The position numbers were made by a program, and so were the translations under genes. The notes beneath the pieces are model-generated. The model ran no database searches, had not been told where the DNA came from, and worked only from the letters and a program-made list of their open reading frames with translations. A stretch of DNA of 64,000 nt from Leishmania mexicana MHOM/GT/2001/U1103 (lineage: Eukaryota; Euglenozoa; Kinetoplastea; Trypanosomatida; Trypanosomatidae). Below are positions 1-10,660 of this stretch, piece by piece (positions within the stretch are counted from its first letter, which is position 1; the number at the start of each line of letters is the position of its first letter). The DNA lies in contig NC_018324.1 in assembly GCF_000234665.1 (NCBI RefSeq), positions 1,546,942 through 1,610,941 on the forward strand, in the 5' to 3' direction.

Positions 1-1323
1 GTGCCACCCCATCACACGTGGAGGTTCACCTTTTCCCTGATGAATTAGGCGGACTGGTTGCAAGCGTGGATGGAGCGGGTCGGGCATGGAGGAGGGAGAC
101 GCCGCTGCCTCGACAGACGTTGTCGATACGCCTCCTCCTCTTCGACGTGCTTGTGTTTTTTTTGACTCCCCGCGTCACGGCTAGCCTGCTGCGCTCCATG
201 GAACTTGGAAATAAAGGGGGAAGCAAAAAAAAAAGGCGCTGCCGGATACTTTTTATTATTATTATTTTTGCTCATTTTTTTATTCTCCTCTGCTTTATCG
301 TGTTGCACCTCCCTGGACGTTCGAGGCCGTGGTCTCTTCACGTAACTGCTGTCGGCTCTCTCTCTTACGCCGTGTTTTAGGAAGCATCCCTGTGCAAAGG
401 GAGAGGGGGTGCGATGTACTTCTCATTAGTATATAAATATTATTATATTCTTTCGTGTGTGTGTTTGTGGAGGGGGAGGTGCTCGTGTCGTGACTGCACT
501 TGGCATGTTTCGGTCCGCCGCCTGATGTGCGCCCACAGGTGGCTCCACTCGACTATCTTTCGTTTGGTTTCTGTAGTAGGCATAGCTGGCCCTCATCTCC
601 ACTCCCTGCGGTCACCGTGTTGTGTTCTCGCAGGCATCTCTTCCCTTCCCTCCCATCTGCCCTTTGTATCTTCTACGTGTATCTCCTCTCTTCTATTCCT
701 TCGCTCGTTCTCCAACCCTCACGCTGGCACACCATCACAGCCTGGGTGACGGATTCCTTTGCGCGAATCGTCTCGCCACTGCGAGCGAGCTGCTGGCCCA
801 ACACTCACGTTTGCTTTGTTTTGCGCTGCCCCAAGTAGATGTTGTGTAACCGATGGGCTGGAAGCACCGAGATGGGAGCCTGCACAAGTGTTCTTCGCTC
901 GTTCTCCTCCCTGGCAGAAGAAAATGAGAGGGCTGCATTTGCAGGGCGGATAGAGGGAAGGAGACAACTGCGAAGCCCCCCTCCCCTGGATGCCAAGCGG
1001 GATCCTTTTCGCGTAGTGGCAAGCGATGCGCTTGTGTTCCCCGTGCTTCGATGTGCCCCGCAGGCACGCGCGCGCATTCGCTGCCTGTGCTCTCTGTGTG
1101 GGAATATGTGACTCGTGGCATGCACGTAGAGGGCTCACAGCTGACGCGTCGGCTACTTCCCGTTTCTTCCCTCCCCCTCCCCTCCTGTAGGGTCAAGGGC
1201 TCATCGCGTTCGGCGGTTGCTGTCTTCGCTTTTGTTTCGTTTCTCCCCCACCTTCCCCCGTGACCGGGACTGTCGCCGACGCTCTTCTCCACTTGCGTCC
1301 TTCAGAACACGTACGCGCTGAGC
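1..1323. other. Intergenic, no gene seen
   Basis: C/T-rich sequence on the + strand with short open frames on both strands that show low-complexity translations. I see no recognisable protein or RNA. It is probably the 3' UTR of an upstream gene plus the spliced-leader acceptor region of the next one; pyrimidine-rich stretches near 1150-1190 and 1240-1290 are plausible trans-splice signals. Confidence 0.6.
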
Positions 1324-4300
1324 ATGTCTTTTAGGGCAATACTGCGGCATCTGGCGCGGCCCACCGCCCACGGCTGCGCACAGGCAGCTCCCCTCTCATC
1401 CTCGCCGAAGAAAGATCAGCAACAGATGGCACCGCTGCTTCAGTTCCCTCAGTTCCACCCCATCCCTTTCCCACAGGACAAGTTTCTCTCCATCAAGTCC
1501 CGCTCTCTCGAAACGTACACAAAGGTGCGTGGCGATGTGCTGCAGCGGTGCGCCGATCTATGTGCGCAGCTACAGCGTCGGCAAAAACAGGCAGGGCAGA
1601 GCGGAAGGGAGACGGCCTCTGTGGCAGGACCTGTTGGAGAGGAGGCGTCCGCCTCACCGGCCGCCGGGATATCGCCGGAGCTGCCGGCCCACCCGTTGAC
1701 ACCCCACCAGGCAGAGGAACTTCTTCTCTTGACAAAGAAGGTGGAGGACCTCGTCCACTACCAGGGGTTCCTTCTCACCGACGAGCTTGTCTGGCGTATG
1801 TTCCACCTCTGCATACAGTGCGGCGCGCCCCAGCTTGCGGTGGACGGGTGGCTGCAGAAGCACGTGATCGCAGAGAAGCGTGGTCCACCCTTCCCGCTTT
1901 TTATCCTCGAGGACTTGGCAGCCACGCTACGCGCCTCCCTACTGCCGCGGCTTCCCGAGAGCGGGGCATGCCTTACATGCAGTAGTGTTTTACTAGCAGC
2001 GAGTGCTGGCAGCGCAGACGAGAATTTCAGTATCGCCTTTGAGGATGGCCTTGCGGCGGCGCAGCGATTCCTTCGGCGCCATCTCCTCCACGCCGGCTGG
2101 CCGACATCTGACGCAGTAACGACTGAGCTCCTTAGCGCGGCCCAAACGTACACGGCGCACTTGTTGGCGGAGCACGTGTGGCCTGTGTGGCAGGCGCTGG
2201 AGGCGATGAACCTGACGTTTACCGATCTACGGGCCAAGAATATCGAGGACGAGGAGGAGCAAGAGGCAGCGAACGATGAGCGAGGGAGCGAGAAGAAACC
2301 AGACGGATGTTCAAGTCACATGAGCGAAGGAGAGCAGGGCAGGTGTGCCGCCTGGTTGCCTGACGCGGCGACACAGACCGTAGCCGTGCGCACCGCCCTC
2401 ATGTCGGTGACGCCGCTCTATTCATTCTATGCACCCCCGTCGTCAGCACCGCCTCCCAGCGTTGCCGAGGGCCAGAGGGACTCTTCGAAGTCTGCCAAGA
2501 CAGCGAGCACACGCGCACACGCGCTGCTCTGCAATGATCCGCCATTCTTTCCGAACGAGACGGCCGCCATCGTGGCGCCCCTTCGAGCACTCTTAGATAC
2601 GTGGCTGGTGTTGGCCCAGTGCGCGGCCGAGGCGAAGGATGTGCCGCTGCTGAAGGCACTGCTGCGCACCGTGTGTCTCGGCTTCCTCGCGCGTCCGGCG
2701 GCAACCAGTGGTGACGAACGCGATGCAGGGGAAACGGAGGATGGAGCGCAACTGTCTCCGGTCTGCGTGAACGAAGATGCGTGGTGCCAGTACGCCGCCC
2801 CTGACACGGAGCAGACCAAAGATGCGGCGCACCAGCGCGCTGCTGAGCTGCAGGCTCGCGCAATGGTGCGCGAGTTTGTTAACGGCAGCCTTTCTGTACT
2901 TCAGTATGGACTTTTGTGTGCAGAGCAGGAGGCAGCTCTCTGGCAGCTACATGATACGTTCGCGTTGATTTCGGCTGTCGCCGCTTCGCTGCGTAATCTT
3001 CAGGGTCCACAGAAGAAGCGAGGCAGTCACTCAGCCACCGCCGACGACGCTAGGCTGCATCGCATGTCTGCCGTATCGCTTGCTCAGCCGGCACCGGCTG
3101 AGGAGGCAGATTGCCTACTGCGTTTGGCACTGCCATGTGCGCTTGTGTCGTCTTTCGCGCGAGGACAACATGCCGCAGGTGACGAGGAGCACGCGAGTGC
3201 CACGGCGGCGATGTACGCCTTCGTCTGCGATGCTCTCGCACACCCTGCGGAGACGACGGCGCACCCATACGCCGAAGCAGGGTTGTATGCTGCTCTCGCT
3301 ACTGGTGACGAGGCGCTGCTGACCCAAACTGTCACCGCCGACATGGCAAGGAACAACTCGGGAGCGACGCTGCATCTACTCCACGCACGCGCGCTGCATG
3401 CGTACCGGCGAGCTGCCACGAGGCTCGCCACCACGCATGAAGGGGGTGAGGAGAAGGCACCCGAAGATGACGCTTGGGATGCGTGGACGGCAACGCTGCG
3501 GCAAAAGGTGTCGCAGGCCACCAGTGGAAGTGGTGACGCGGACATACCGCAGGCGCAGCTTGTCGAAACCTGTCTGACGGTTCTCACCCTTGGCGTCGCG
3601 AGACGCCAGGCACAGGGGGCAGCTGCCTATGTGCAGTGCGTTCAGCAGCTTACGGCGACATCGGTTGCGGAGGAGGGCGACGACACACAGGATGATGGCC
3701 ATAACTCCTACGGCAATGCTGAGGCAGAGAAGCAACGTCGGGAGGCGATCAAGGTGGGTTGGGCGCAACTCTATGATGGCGCGACCGCTTGTGCGCAGGA
3801 CATGCTGAACCTAGTGGAGCAGCTGTTGGATGCCTCGTCCTCAGCCGACGCCACGGCTTCCTGTCTGTCTCCATTATCGCTAAGTACCCTCGCTGTACTG
3901 ACTCGCGTGGGAATCTACGTGGAGGAAGAGGCGCAAGCAAGGGCAGCGTCGGCATCAACCACGAGCGAGGATCTTTCAAAACCTGCCGGCGTCTCTCCGT
4001 CTCCTCTGCCTCTTACCATCTCTCTCGACCGTGTCGTGGCGCGGGTGGTGAGAGACACATGCATTCATCTGCGCTGTGCCTCGACTGCATCACCGACCGG
4101 TGTAGCACCGACGGCGACGTCTAGCGTTGTTGGAAACTGGGTTCAGTGGGTGCTGCTAACGCTGATGGCCCGGAGAGCGTGGACCGACGTGCTTGCTGTG
4201 CTGCGTGCGCTGGATGGCGAGGCGAGTGGGGGAGGAAGTGCTGCGAATGCGGCTGGAACTTCGAGCACGCTCCTCTGCAGTACCACTGTCGATCCCTCCG

Positions 4301-4392
4301 TGTTCGCAGCTTTGTATGCACGCGCCATGGAGGATGGCGCTGCGAGCGTTTGCGCCTTTCTGCGCCCCCGGCGTGAGCGGCTGTTCTTCTGA
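1324..4392 (+). CDS. Conserved-type hypothetical protein, possible mitochondrial presequence
   Basis: 1022-residue ORF starting at an ATG. I do not recognise the family. The first 30 residues lack acidic residues and are rich in Arg, Ser and Ala (MSFRAILRHLARPTAHGC), which is compatible with a mitochondrial targeting sequence. The rest is mostly helical and Ala/Leu-rich with no obvious membrane segment. It is broken by hydrophilic low-complexity inserts, for example acidic stretches near residues 310-335 and 785-815. Helical segments with Leu/Ala periodicity could be a helical-repeat fold, but I cannot identify a PPR or TPR consensus. GC-rich third positions match the neighbouring genes, which supports coding. 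The next gene also looks mitochondrial; in trypanosomatids such adjacency says little about function. The product is unknown; the coding call is strong. Confidence 0.85.
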   Translation: MSFRAILRHLARPTAHGCAQAAPLSSSPKKDQQQMAPLLQFPQFHPIPFPQDKFLSIKSRSLETYTKVRGDVLQRCADLCAQLQRRQKQAGQSGRETASVAGPVGEEASASPAAGISPELPAHPLTPHQAEELLLLTKKVEDLVHYQGFLLTDELVWRMFHLCIQCGAPQLAVDGWLQKHVIAEKRGPPFPLFILEDLAATLRASLLPRLPESGACLTCSSVLLAASAGSADENFSIAFEDGLAAAQRFLRRHLLHAGWPTSDAVTTELLSAAQTYTAHLLAEHVWPVWQALEAMNLTFTDLRAKNIEDEEEQEAANDERGSEKKPDGCSSHMSEGEQGRCAAWLPDAATQTVAVRTALMSVTPLYSFYAPPSSAPPPSVAEGQRDSSKSAKTASTRAHALLCNDPPFFPNETAAIVAPLRALLDTWLVLAQCAAEAKDVPLLKALLRTVCLGFLARPAATSGDERDAGETEDGAQLSPVCVNEDAWCQYAAPDTEQTKDAAHQRAAELQARAMVREFVNGSLSVLQYGLLCAEQEAALWQLHDTFALISAVAASLRNLQGPQKKRGSHSATADDARLHRMSAVSLAQPAPAEEADCLLRLALPCALVSSFARGQHAAGDEEHASATAAMYAFVCDALAHPAETTAHPYAEAGLYAALATGDEALLTQTVTADMARNNSGATLHLLHARALHAYRRAATRLATTHEGGEEKAPEDDAWDAWTATLRQKVSQATSGSGDADIPQAQLVETCLTVLTLGVARRQAQGAAAYVQCVQQLTATSVAEEGDDTQDDGHNSYGNAEAEKQRREAIKVGWAQLYDGATACAQDMLNLVEQLLDASSSADATASCLSPLSLSTLAVLTRVGIYVEEEAQARAASASTTSEDLSKPAGVSPSPLPLTISLDRVVARVVRDTCIHLRCASTASPTGVAPTATSSVVGNWVQWVLLTLMARRAWTDVLAVLRALDGEASGGGSAANAAGTSSTLLCSTTVDPSVFAALYARAMEDGAASVCAFLRPRRERLFF

Positions 4393-4925
4393 GTGGCGTT
4401 GTGTGACAGCGACTCGCGTTGCTTAACGCGCCAACAAGCGCACATGTCCTTGTGCGCCGTTGCAAATATGTGTACCTCCGCGAGACTTCCCTTTCTCCTG
4501 TTGATGTTGACCCAGTCGGACGGCAGAGGAAAAGGAAGGTAGAGGACAGCGTCCTGGCAGCGAAGCTCAAGGGTAAGTTGGGCGCCTCACTCACGACAGC
4601 CATGTGCCGCGTTCCCCCTTTACAGGCGACACGAACCCTGGCTGCGTCTCCGTCGTCGGATATGCATTGAAGACATCTGAATGCATCTCCGCACTGCTGC
4701 ACCGTTACATCATCGGACCTTCTCTTTCTCTCGCTCCATCCCTCCCTCCGTTTCCCGTTGCCTGCATGAGGCATGGTCACTCGGGCCACCTGCACCAGCA
4801 TCAGAACGAAAACGCATACACGCGCTGAGGCAGCAGTAGTGCAGAAGGCAGGCGGACTTTTTACTTTTTTTTCCACATTTGCCGCTCAGAGATCCGCCGA
4901 ACGCAGACGCACGCACGCGTCAATC
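4393..4925. other. Intergenic, 3' UTR and splice region
   Basis: Short intergenic stretch. A pyrimidine-rich run near 4720-4760 and a T-run near 4859-4872 lie upstream of the next ATG and could direct spliced-leader addition. No gene is seen. Confidence 0.5.
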
Positions 4926-5480
4926 ATGCGCCGTACACGTCTAGTGTGCACGGCGACGCCGGAGAAGTTTAGCATCCTTGGAACCACTCATCCTAAGCCG
5001 AAGCGCAATGGCATGGGCCGTAACAACAAGATGCGCAGCAAGCCTAGCGACAACGTGGCGTGGTACGACAAGGGTCCTGTGGAGTGGCTTCCGCGCCCCG
5101 TTCGGCTCACTTACGACCAGCTCGACCAGCTGCGCGACTGGATGATGCGCGAGACCATTGCTGGACGCACGGAGGAGTTCAACAAGATCCGCCACCTGCA
5201 CCGGGAGTGGTCGCAGCACCCGCTCATGCCAGTACTTGGCGATGTCGAGCCGAAGTTTCCGCTCAACTTGTACAAGCAGAACCATCGCGCGAAGAAGCGC
5301 TTCCTGGTGCGTTGGCACAAGGCAAACAGTCCAACGTACTGGATGTGGATGCCGCGTGGTCCGGCGGTGGCGACTCCTCTCCACCGCTCAAGCCCCTCAC
5401 AGTTTCCGGAGCATTGGAAGGCCCTAGCACGCAATAGCAGCAGCAGCGGCGGCAGCGGCAGTAGCTCCGTAGCTCAATAA
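4926..5480 (+). CDS. Small basic hypothetical protein, candidate mitochondrial ribosomal-type protein
   Basis: 184 residues. The open frame extends upstream to 4773, but that part covers the polypyrimidine/leader region. I therefore chose the ATG at 4926, which gives a compact basic protein starting MRRTRLVCTATPEKF. The body is rich in Arg, Lys, Trp and His, with an N-terminal basic segment (KPKRNGMGRNNKMR) and a central stretch of helical character. A basic patch NHRAKKRFLVRW follows, then a Ser/Gly-rich C-terminal tail. The small size, basic charge and Arg-rich N terminus suggest a mitochondrial ribosomal or RNA-binding protein. There is a faint layout resemblance to uL29m/MRPL47, too weak to name it. 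Coding is well supported by composition; function is inferred. Confidence 0.75.
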   Translation: MRRTRLVCTATPEKFSILGTTHPKPKRNGMGRNNKMRSKPSDNVAWYDKGPVEWLPRPVRLTYDQLDQLRDWMMRETIAGRTEEFNKIRHLHREWSQHPLMPVLGDVEPKFPLNLYKQNHRAKKRFLVRWHKANSPTYWMWMPRGPAVATPLHRSSPSQFPEHWKALARNSSSSGGSGSSSVAQ

Positions 5481-5865
5481 GCAAAATGTGACGACAGCGA
5501 CGCAGGCTCCCCGCTTACCCGGGACGGTGAGCAGTGCTAGCCGCGCACACGTACATGTTATGACCGAAACAGAAACGTGCGCCCCTTCTTGCTCGCCGCA
5601 TCTCGCTGTCTTGTGGGGTCGTGATGTTACTGCGCAGAGTCTCCTTCGAGTGTGTTTTCTACGCGCTTGCGTGGGTGTTTGTGTGTGTGTGTACATCGCC
5701 GATGATCGTTGGACAGCACGTGCAACTGTTGTGACGGTGGACAATGCCTTTTCTCGGCGGCTGATCGACACGGTATTGAGGTGTGTACATGTGCGGGTGT
5801 CGTTTAGTGGTCCCGTGTTTCGCTGTAATTAGTCCTCTTGAAGAAAGGAATTCAAAGACGAAGGA

Positions 5866-6033
5866 GGGGATGGGTAGAGTTGCGGGCAGAGGCCGTGCTC
5901 TCAGATGGTTGAGTCGGCGCATGGCTGGGACGCGTGTGTCTGCGTCTGCATGGCACTACGCGATGCGCCTGCGCGAGGCTGGGGGAGGGCCGAGCGGAGT
6001 GGAGCCCGTGCACTATGGCAGAGAAATGGGCAC
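5866..6033 (+). mobile_element. SIDER-like degenerate retroposon, 5'-truncated copy
   Basis: About 165 bp are clearly similar to the 3' part of the element at 37.3-37.8 kb. Shared blocks include CTCAGATGG(T/C)TGAGTCGGCG, CACTACGCGATGCGCCTGCG or its close variant, and CACTATGGCAGAGAAATGGG. Homology stops abruptly on the left near 5866. SIDERs are known Leishmania non-coding retroposons, about 550 bp, found mainly in intergenic regions and 3' UTRs, where some lower mRNA stability. The family name rests on context and my recollection of the consensus; the repeat relationship itself is visible. Confidence 0.7.
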
Positions 6034-6119
6034 GCTGGTCACAGAAGCCCGGCTCCACTCTGTATTCTTCGTTTCTTCTCACCTCGTTTCTCCCGTGCAT
6101 CTCTCTCTCTCTCGTGTGT

Positions 6120-6187
6120 GTGTGTGTGTGCTTGTTGGGCCCGCCTCCGCACCGAATCGTCTCTTTTTTTTCTGGAGACGTACACAG
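6120..6187 (+). promoter_or_regulatory. Putative spliced-leader acceptor for the first amastin-like gene
   Basis: A T-rich tract (CTCTTTTTTTTCTGGAG, 6161-6177) follows a longer CT-rich region. AG dinucleotides at 6176-6177 and 6186-6187 would leave a 5' UTR of about 40-50 nt before the ATG at 6229. This is inferred from pattern only. Confidence 0.5.
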
Positions 6188-6228
6188 GTAGAGGCCCCAA
6201 AGGCAGTCAAACGACGTGCGAGTCAGCG

Positions 6229-6942
6229 ATGGGCATGCTAGATCGCCGCGCAAAGGATAAGCGCTCTTGTGGGGGGCGCACCGTCAATGCTCTCTGCACC
6301 GTCTTCAGCCTGCGCATCGCCCTAGGCATCATCTACTTCATTCTTGTCGTACTGCTGTGCATAATGCAGGACATACCGCTTTTCTCCACCCCAACCATTC
6401 GTATCATGAACATAGAGGCGAGTCACATCGTCGGAGCCAAGACGTTCATCGCTGACACATGGTTCAAAGTGGACCAGTCCATCTACGGTGCCAACGTCAC
6501 GGGGCACATCGACGTAAAACTGTGGGTAACGAAGATGAACATGGATGTGGAGATTCCATACGGGTTCCTGCCACAGAACATCTCGCAAGTTTATCACGTG
6601 CAGGATGTGCCTTGCGCCGAGTTTCGGAACTTCTTCAGGTGCATGCAAATTTTCAGCCTGCTCTCCATCTTCACTGGCTTCATTGTGTGGGTCTTTACAG
6701 TCTCCAACTTCTTTACCCGCATGTTCCTGCCGCTTCTATGGCTGTTCCTGTGGGTAACGATCGCATTCACGGCAACGACGGTGGCCATGATGTTCCGCGT
6801 CCTCTGCGATGGCGCGTGCTACGGTGAGGTTGACGAAATTCCGCCATTCACAAGTCTGGCCATGCCGATGGACGGCTTTGCGCTTGCTTTCATTTGCCTC
6901 CAGACGTACCTCGTCACCTCCCTCATGACGGTCTTCCTTTAA
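6229..6942 (+). CDS. Amastin-like membrane protein (divergent)
   Basis: 237 residues. The frame is open upstream to 5905, but that part lies in repeat and splice signals; the ATG at 6229 follows the likely acceptor sites. Predicted topology is four TM segments: about 27-46, 141-163, 166-192 and 214-236. A luminal or extracellular loop (50-130) carries NxT/S sequons at N89 and N117. The loop contains the amastin-like core V-x-L-W (residues 96-99, VKLW) and then CAEFRNFFRCMQ before TM2, the typical amastin junction. The two cysteines that flank the classical amastin signature are missing. Amastins are kinetoplastid surface proteins, many enriched in intracellular amastigotes; their molecular role is unsettled. 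A related but quite different paralogue starts at 10061. The family call is fairly sure, the subfamily is not. Confidence 0.8.
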   Translation: MGMLDRRAKDKRSCGGRTVNALCTVFSLRIALGIIYFILVVLLCIMQDIPLFSTPTIRIMNIEASHIVGAKTFIADTWFKVDQSIYGANVTGHIDVKLWVTKMNMDVEIPYGFLPQNISQVYHVQDVPCAEFRNFFRCMQIFSLLSIFTGFIVWVFTVSNFFTRMFLPLLWLFLWVTIAFTATTVAMMFRVLCDGACYGEVDEIPPFTSLAMPMDGFALAFICLQTYLVTSLMTVFL

Positions 6943-9900
6943 AGCAAGGAAAAAAACGAGGGGCAGAGGAGAGAGCAGGATGTGGAGGCGGGGAGGAGGG
7001 GGGCGACGCTGGCACCTCCTCACCGTCTCCCTATTCCCTCTCTCCGTCCCCCTTCTGTCTTTTCGCGATAGGCCATGAATGGGGTGAGTGAGACGGTAAT
7101 GCATCGAGGGGGGAGAGGTAGATGGAGGTTTTTCTGGGATTCAGGAAGTGCCAAGAAAATATTCAGAGCGCTCTCACGAGCGACAGGACGAGGTGAGAGA
7201 ACTGCAGAGGTACAGAGAACGGCGCACTTTTTTTGCTGCGCGCGTTGAGGAGAGACTCAGCTGCCGCACAAGAAAGATGCAGAAACGTGGGTATGGGAAA
7301 GGAAGCCTCCTGCCCCCCCCTCCGCCCTACAAGATGGGTCTCTGCGTGCACTTTAAACGCCGTGAAGAAAACGGCACAACGCTTTTAGTTTCTCTCTCCT
7401 CATGAGTAGGTTCATCATGTCTTGTGTCTAACGTTATGCATCCATCTTTTTTTTGCGTTGCGTTTTTCGTTGTTCGTGTGGCTGCGGGTGTACGACCCTA
7501 CGCGTAGTCAGGCATGGGTATGTGAGGGTTGTGCGTACGTGTCTGCCTGAGTGGCTCTGGGCAGCTGCCTCTCTTTTTGTGCCTTCGCTCCTCAATTTAT
7601 CGTCATATTCCTTTTTCTCACCCACGCGCTACCTCGACGATCGCCTCAACCCACCTAGTCCTCCTCCCGCGAGCGCGGTGCCGGTGCGACCGCACAGATC
7701 TTTGGTGCCTTCGAGTGGACGTGTCTTTTTTCATGTCTACCCTCTTCACGCACCCTTTTTCCCCTTCTGTTTGCTCGCCTCCTTCTGCCGGCGGTAGCAC
7801 GGTGGAACCTTTCAGGAGGGAAGCGTCAGAGGCGAGAAACGCGGTAAAGGCAGGGCGGTATGAGCGAAGCGAGGTTGCTTAACACGGCTGGACAAGGGAC
7901 CAAGATGGTGCTCTGCAACGCAACATCAGCCCCCCCCCTTTGCACAGACACGCGGTCACTCCTTCCACGTAAACGCACACAAACCCACCACGGCGAACAG
8001 CTTTTCAAGCCACCCCAATATCATGTGCTTGTATGCTCTTCTTTCTTGGTTGCTCGGCCGAATTCTCCTCCCCTTCCTTCGTTTTTTTCTGCTTACCCGC
8101 CTCTATCTTTTGCTCACTGCATCTCATCCTCTTCCCATTTTTATTCCTGTGCTAACCCCTGGATCTCCTCTTCTGTTTGTTTACATTGTTCTTACGTGCT
8201 TACACAGGAACGTGTCTTGGGGGTGGATATCACCCTCCCCTCTCTCTTCCCTCTTCCACGATGTGTGATGCCCCCCATACGATAAGCACCCGGTGTGCAA
8301 CTTTCCTCCTCCTCCCCTCAACCCACCATCCTTTCACATGTGATCGCCTGCATAAGGTGATCCGCATAGATGTCCCCCTCCCTCCCCCCTCTTCTTCCTA
8401 ATGTGCGTGGATGTATTTTTTTTTCTTTGGTGTCGTGCGTCTCTGTCTATGCCCTCTGCTCACGCACTCTTTTTTATTTTTCTTTTTACTTCGCCTCTTC
8501 CCCCTTTTCCTCTCCCCTGCGCTCATGTTTACGCTTTTTTGTTGTTGCTCCTTTCGCACACGCCCCTCTTCCTCGCCTGCCCATCTCTTTATAAGGTCCC
8601 ATCTCCACCTCCTCCAGCAGGGCAGGAGGAGGTGACGGGCCGACATGCGCTTGGTTATCGGATCGAAACGGTGGCGAGGATGAAGGCGACTTTGTCTTTT
8701 TTTTTGCGTGTGTGTGTCTCTGCTCTCTGTCTCCCTTTGTTCACAATTGCTCCTTTTTTTTAATTATCAAGCCCACATGTACGTGAACACCCTGCCATGA
8801 ATGCCCTCCCCATCCACCCCCCCCCTTCATACGTTGCATGCTTCGATGCTGTTTTGTGTGTATGTCGACGACTCACAGGACACCTTGCTCATCTGCTGTA
8901 GCACTTCTCGATCATACTCCCCTCTTGGAGGCTGCATCGCCCTTGGAGCCCCTCTCTTCTCCTCCCTCCTTTTCCTGTGTGTATGTTTATTATTGTATGT
9001 GTTTCTGTGTGTCTCCCGATGTATGGCTGTCTTTTCCTTCTTGATTATCGCCCTGCGACTATGTGTGCATCCATCGCTTTTTATAGGCTTCCCCAAATCT
9101 CTATTTCTTTTTATTTTGCCTCCCTCCTCCCTACCACCCAACCCAGGGCATCGTGGCTCTGTGGAAGGACGGTGCGTTTAGTCGTCTTTTTCGTTTGCTT
9201 GCTTGTGAGGACGGGTGTTGGTCGTCGTGGTGGCTGAGGCCTCGTGTGGTTTTCCTCTGACTGCGGCAATCGAGCGCTTATTCTTTGGTGTGTGTGTATG
9301 TGGCTGCTGTTGTTATTCGTGGTCCTTTTTCCCCTTTTTTTGTGCGTCTCTGGTTCTCGGTCGTCTTCCCACACGAGCGCAGAGGAATTTAGTGGGTTGA
9401 TGGTTGTACCACGCAATGCCTTGCAGTCGATATGCCCTTGCATGCGCATGTGCTAGTGAAAATGGAAACAAGAGCAGCTGAAAGCGCACATAACGAGCGT
9501 GCCACGGGAAGGCCCTTCAGGTCACGAAGCGTGGACCGCTCGTGCAGCAGGAAAGTTCTTGCGGAGATTTGTGTCACTTCCTAAGCTGCACACGCTGCAC
9601 GGCAGCAACTGAAGCAAAAAACAAGAACACATACACACCCTTGAGATAGATAGGAGGAGGAGAGCAGCATCGCTTGGTTGCTCCTTCCCCCTTTTACCTG
9701 CACACTCCTTTCCTGTGCTCGTCAATCCTCTATCTCCCTCTCTTCTTTCCCATAACTGCACTACACCTGCTCAGCATAGACCCACAAACAGTATCCAGCA
9801 ACACGAAGCGAGAGCATACGCATTCCTTTCTCGTCCCATATTCTGTTTTCTTTTATCTTCAGCTTCTGTTTTTTTTTGCGCTTTCCAAGTTTTCTCGCAC

Positions 9901-10060
9901 TACTCCACGGTTCCTCCTCCCCCCTCCCCCACTCGTTGGCTTCACGCCTCGCGCCGGAGGGCAAATCAGCTGCACCACGCAGACGCTTACACATATTATT
10001 ACTTGATCTATAAGGCACCGCTGCAGCTCCTCGCCTCCTTGTCCTCTCTCGGCAAACAAA
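6943..10060. other. Long intergenic region between the two amastin-like genes
   Basis: About 3.1 kb, strongly pyrimidine-rich on the + strand with T-runs, C-runs and TG/GT-rich stretches. All open frames give Ser/Leu/Phe/Pro or Arg/Lys low-complexity translations. I find no credible gene, tRNA or SIDER copy. It probably holds a long 3' UTR of the first amastin-like gene and the splice region of the second, with pyrimidine tracts near 9850-9930. Confidence 0.6.
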
Positions 10061-10660
10061 ATGCTCATAATCCGCTTTGTTCTGCTGGTGCTGATTCTCG
10101 TGTTCTTCGTCATTTCTCTCGTTGGCACGGTACCCCTGCCCCTGTACTCGAACAAAATTACGAACTACAACCAGGATGGAAAGGTGGAGGTGTCACTGTG
10201 GAACATTGTGGTGGGCAAGGTGACTGTGACGGGCGAGAACTCGACAAATGTGCCGACCTCTAAGCCAGTCCGCATCAACTACGCCGACTGCGAAGAGTTT
10301 CGCGCTACGTTCCGAGCCATGCAAGCCTTCGCGATTGGCGGCACTGTCTTCGGCTTCTACGCCCTGCTCGTGTCCTGCTTGCAGTGCTTCTGTCGCCTGA
10401 AGGTCAAGCTGCCGCTGTTTCTCTTCCTCTTCATGGCCATGCTTTGCGAGCTGTGCCTCGTCTTCATTGGCGGCGTCGCGTACAGCAAGGAGTTCTGCAA
10501 AAACCTAGACAAGAACAGCAGCTCCATCACCGTCATCTTCAAGGGAGCGGGCTACAAGTTCGACACAGCCTTCATTCTTCAGGTGGTGGCACTGACGGGG
10601 TATGCGATCTGCACCATCATCACCCCCTTTACCCAGCAGCTCTGGTGCGGCAAGTGCTAA
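10061..10660 (+). CDS. Amastin-like membrane protein
   Basis: 199 residues from an ATG preceded by ACAAA. Four TM segments are evident: about 3-24, 89-110, 117-141 and 168-190. The loop between TM1 and TM2 has the amastin-type core VSLWN (44-48), a sequon at N60, and CEEFRATFRAMQAF (77-90) leading into TM2. That last segment matches the usual amastin pattern of Arg and Gln-Ala-Phe before the second helix. As in the gene at 6229, the flanking signature cysteines are absent. A cysteine cluster (C106, C109, C111) sits at the cytosolic end of TM2. It is likely a surface or secretory-pathway protein. It differs strongly from the upstream paralogue, so this is not a recent tandem duplication. It belongs to one of the small, older amastin subfamilies rather than the large delta group (inference). 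Confidence 0.85.
   Translation: MLIIRFVLLVLILVFFVISLVGTVPLPLYSNKITNYNQDGKVEVSLWNIVVGKVTVTGENSTNVPTSKPVRINYADCEEFRATFRAMQAFAIGGTVFGFYALLVSCLQCFCRLKVKLPLFLFLFMAMLCELCLVFIGGVAYSKEFCKNLDKNSSSITVIFKGAGYKFDTAFILQVVALTGYAICTIITPFTQQLWCGKC

Larger units (their letters stand above)
5481..6228. other. Intergenic with SIDER-like fragment and splice region
   Basis: Holds the truncated SIDER-like repeat at about 5866-6033. It is followed by a long pyrimidine-rich tract (6050-6175, including CT and GT runs) and AG dinucleotides at 6176-6177 and 6186-6187, just upstream of the amastin-like ATG. No gene is seen. Confidence 0.6.

Noticed and set aside
735..1292. Minus-strand ORF of 185 residues
   Set aside because: Arg/Ser/Gly-rich low-complexity translation opposite a pyrimidine-rich spacer; no domain and no other minus-strand protein gene in the window.
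4121..4876. Minus-strand ORF of 251 residues
   Set aside because: Partly antisense to the 3' end of the first gene and runs into the spacer; composition is a shadow of the GC-rich sense frame.
5905..6228. N-terminal extension of the first amastin-like protein
   Set aside because: The extra 108 codons cover the SIDER-like fragment, CT tracts and splice acceptors, and would place non-amastin sequence before TM1.
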